A DNA stretch of 64,000 nucleotides from positions 5,001 to 69,000 of the forward strand of contig UQNE01000003.1 in the NCBI GenBank assembly GCA_900542355.1. Direction: 5' to 3'. Both the position numbers and the translations under genes were made by a program. The stretch comes from an uncultured Bacteroidales bacterium. GTDB taxonomy: Bacteria > Bacteroidota > Bacteroidia > Bacteroidales > Paludibacteraceae. Position 1 is the first letter of the stretch. Each line of letters begins with the position of its first letter. The notes under the pieces were generated by a model that worked only from the letters and a program-made list of their open reading frames with translations, was not told the DNA's origin and ran no database searches. Shown in pieces: positions 62,783 through 64,000 of this stretch.

Positions 62783-64000
62783 ATTTTCTACACCATATAT
62801 TTGCCTTCGATAGCAATAGCCCGCTGCTCTTTACGCAGTTCTATTTTTGGGCATTCTTTGCTATTGTCTATGCGGTGTTTGCGCTGATAATGGAGGCTTT
62901 CCCTCAGATGAAGGGCAACGGCCGACTCCATCTGCGCAATGTCTATCTGATGTTCGTCTCGTGGTTCTTCTACTATAAGACAAGCGGAATCTTTCTCTTA
63001 ATCTTAATTTTTATTACGCTCTCCGACTGGTTGATTGCCAAGCAGATTGCCCGAACGCGTCGTGGTGTTGTCGAATCCTCGTCGAGACCTAATCGAGACC
63101 TAACCGAGACTGCATCGAGACCCCACCAAGACCATAGCGAGTGGAAACCCAAACTGTGGCTTATCCTTTCTGTAGTTATTGACCTTGGTTTGTTAGCATA
63201 TTTTAAGTACGCCTACTTCTTCACCAATATGCTCAACGATATGTTCGGATGCCAATTCGAGGTGTTCGACATCTTCGCATACATCGGCAACGGTTTCTCT
63301 GAAGACGGGCGGTTTATGGTGGATAGGATTGTGCTGCCAGTAGGAATAAGTTTCTATATTTTTCAGGTTATCTCCTACACCGCCGATGTCTATCACGGGC
63401 GTATCCGTCCTGTGAAGAACCTGCTCGATTTTGGCTTCTATGTGTCTTTCTTCCCGCAGTTGGTGGCTGGACCTATCGTGCGTGCCGAGGAGTTCATACC
63501 CCAATTGTACCGCCCGTTCCGCCTGAGCAAGAAGCAGTTTGGACTGGCAGTCTTTTGGATACTCAACGGCTTGGCTAAGAAAATCATCTTGAGCGATTAT
63601 CTGGCAGTCAATTTTATCGACAGGGTCTTCGATAATCCGCTTCTGTTCTCTGGCTTTGAGAACCTCTTTGCGCTCTTTGCCTACTCCCTGCAAGTCTATG
63701 CCGACTTCTCCGGATACACCGACATCGCTATCGGTGTGGCGATGCTGATGGGCTTCTATCTGCCCAAGAACTTCGACTCGCCCTACAAAGCAGAGAACCC
63801 GCAGCAGTTCTGGCGCAGGTGGCATATCTCCCTCAGCCGCTGGCTCAAGACCTACCTCTATATCCCCCTCGGAGGCAATCGAAACGCCACTTTCGGCACT
63901 TATTTTTGGATTGCCCTCATCGCTTTGGTGGCACTGGTTCTGACTGGTTCGTGGGTGGCTACGGTGGTGATTATTGCCATCGCGGCAGTGGTGATTATTG
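62779..64000 (+). CDS. MBOAT-family O-acyltransferase, AlgI-like (3' end outside window)
   Basis: The frame starts at 62779 within the SGNH stop codon and is open to the window end, 407 codons so far. Hydrophobic helices alternate with short loops. PVGISFYIFQVISYTADVY, FFPQLVAGPIVRAEEF, SLQVYADFSGYTDIAIGVA, NFDSPYKAENPQQFWRRWHI and LGGNRN are hallmarks of the AlgI/DltB MBOAT group, with the catalytic His in RRWHISLSRWL. It transfers acyl groups across the inner membrane. A 66-bp array of 11-bp repeats (63071-63136) is read through in frame and encodes a Ser/Arg/Pro/His-rich cytoplasmic-loop insert. Confidence 0.92.
   Translation, partial: MNFLHHIFAFDSNSPLLFTQFYFWAFFAIVYAVFALIMEAFPQMKGNGRLHLRNVYLMFVSWFFYYKTSGIFLLILIFITLSDWLIAKQIARTRRGVVESSSRPNRDLTETASRPHQDHSEWKPKLWLILSVVIDLGLLAYFKYAYFFTNMLNDMFGCQFEVFDIFAYIGNGFSEDGRFMVDRIVLPVGISFYIFQVISYTADVYHGRIRPVKNLLDFGFYVSFFPQLVAGPIVRAEEFIPQLYRPFRLSKKQFGLAVFWILNGLAKKIILSDYLAVNFIDRVFDNPLLFSGFENLFALFAYSLQVYADFSGYTDIAIGVAMLMGFYLPKNFDSPYKAENPQQFWRRWHISLSRWLKTYLYIPLGGNRNATFGTYFWIALIALVALVLTGSWVATVVIIAIAAVVII
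63071..63136 (+). repeat. 11-bp phased direct repeat, locus 10, inside the MBOAT coding region
   Basis: Six units: TCGAATCCTCG, TCGAGACCTAA twice, CCGAGACTGCA, TCGAGACCCCA, CCAAGACCATA. Same family as the intergenic loci at 7985 and 25749, here translated. Confidence 0.88.

Overview
The window looks like a chromosomal piece of a member of the Bacteroidetes, most likely order Bacteroidales. Many genes are preceded by the Bacteroidetes promoter pair, TTG then about 20 bp then TAnnTTTG. The gene content agrees: PPi-dependent phosphofructokinase, a long signal peptidase I followed by a WbqC-like gene, FKBP lipoproteins, and a GH28/DUF4861 pectin pair. No ribosomal RNA or species marker is present, so I go no lower than the order. 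Almost all the housekeeping genes look intact.

Layout. 1-11 kb: the end of an MFS transporter, PssA, a secreted endonuclease I, and a cluster of two large IgGFc-binding/PKD surface proteins around an OmpA-family protein. 11-18.7 kb: a complete type II-C CRISPR-Cas locus (cas9-cas1-cas2, a convergent array of 14 full 47-bp repeats plus one truncated repeat, and a tracrRNA gene beyond the array). 19-25.3 kb: tRNA-Val, PAP2 phosphatase, EamA transporter, mnmE, a broken hydrolase, pfp. 25.8-41.7 kb, nearly all on the minus strand: pectin genes, truA, two polysaccharide flippases, two FKBP isomerases, ribE, rsmI, a coiled-coil protein, a POT peptide transporter, ilvE, a WbqC-like gene and lepB. 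42-56 kb: an accessory region with a type I restriction system (hsdM, split hsdS, hsdR), an uncharacterised Cys/His protein and a RloA/RloB-like pair. It is bracketed by members of one family of small proteins and by 39-bp palindromic repeats, with the wreck of an IS200/RAYT-like gene on its left edge. 56.4-64 kb: dxs, trkA, trkH, then an SGNH hydrolase translationally coupled to an MBOAT acyltransferase that runs off the window.

How parts work together. In the CRISPR locus the tracrRNA (+ strand) matches the + strand form of the repeat over 19 nt, so functional crRNA must come from the minus strand. A well-formed minus-strand promoter lies at 18499-18529, between the array and the tracrRNA promoter. 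Array and cas operon are therefore transcribed toward each other and meet at a strong bidirectional terminator at 17191-17214. TrkA and TrkH form a potassium uptake system. The SGNH/MBOAT pair probably O-acylates a surface polymer.

The most unusual signals are: (i) at least ten loci of degenerate direct repeats with a strict 11-bp period, mostly intergenic but once inside a reading frame; (ii) a G7 tract at which one extra G would fuse the two half-size hsdS genes into one 430-residue specificity subunit; (iii) a triplicated 21-bp unit carrying a ribosome binding site and start codon before a flippase gene; (iv) a terminator-like perfect hairpin between cas1 and cas2.
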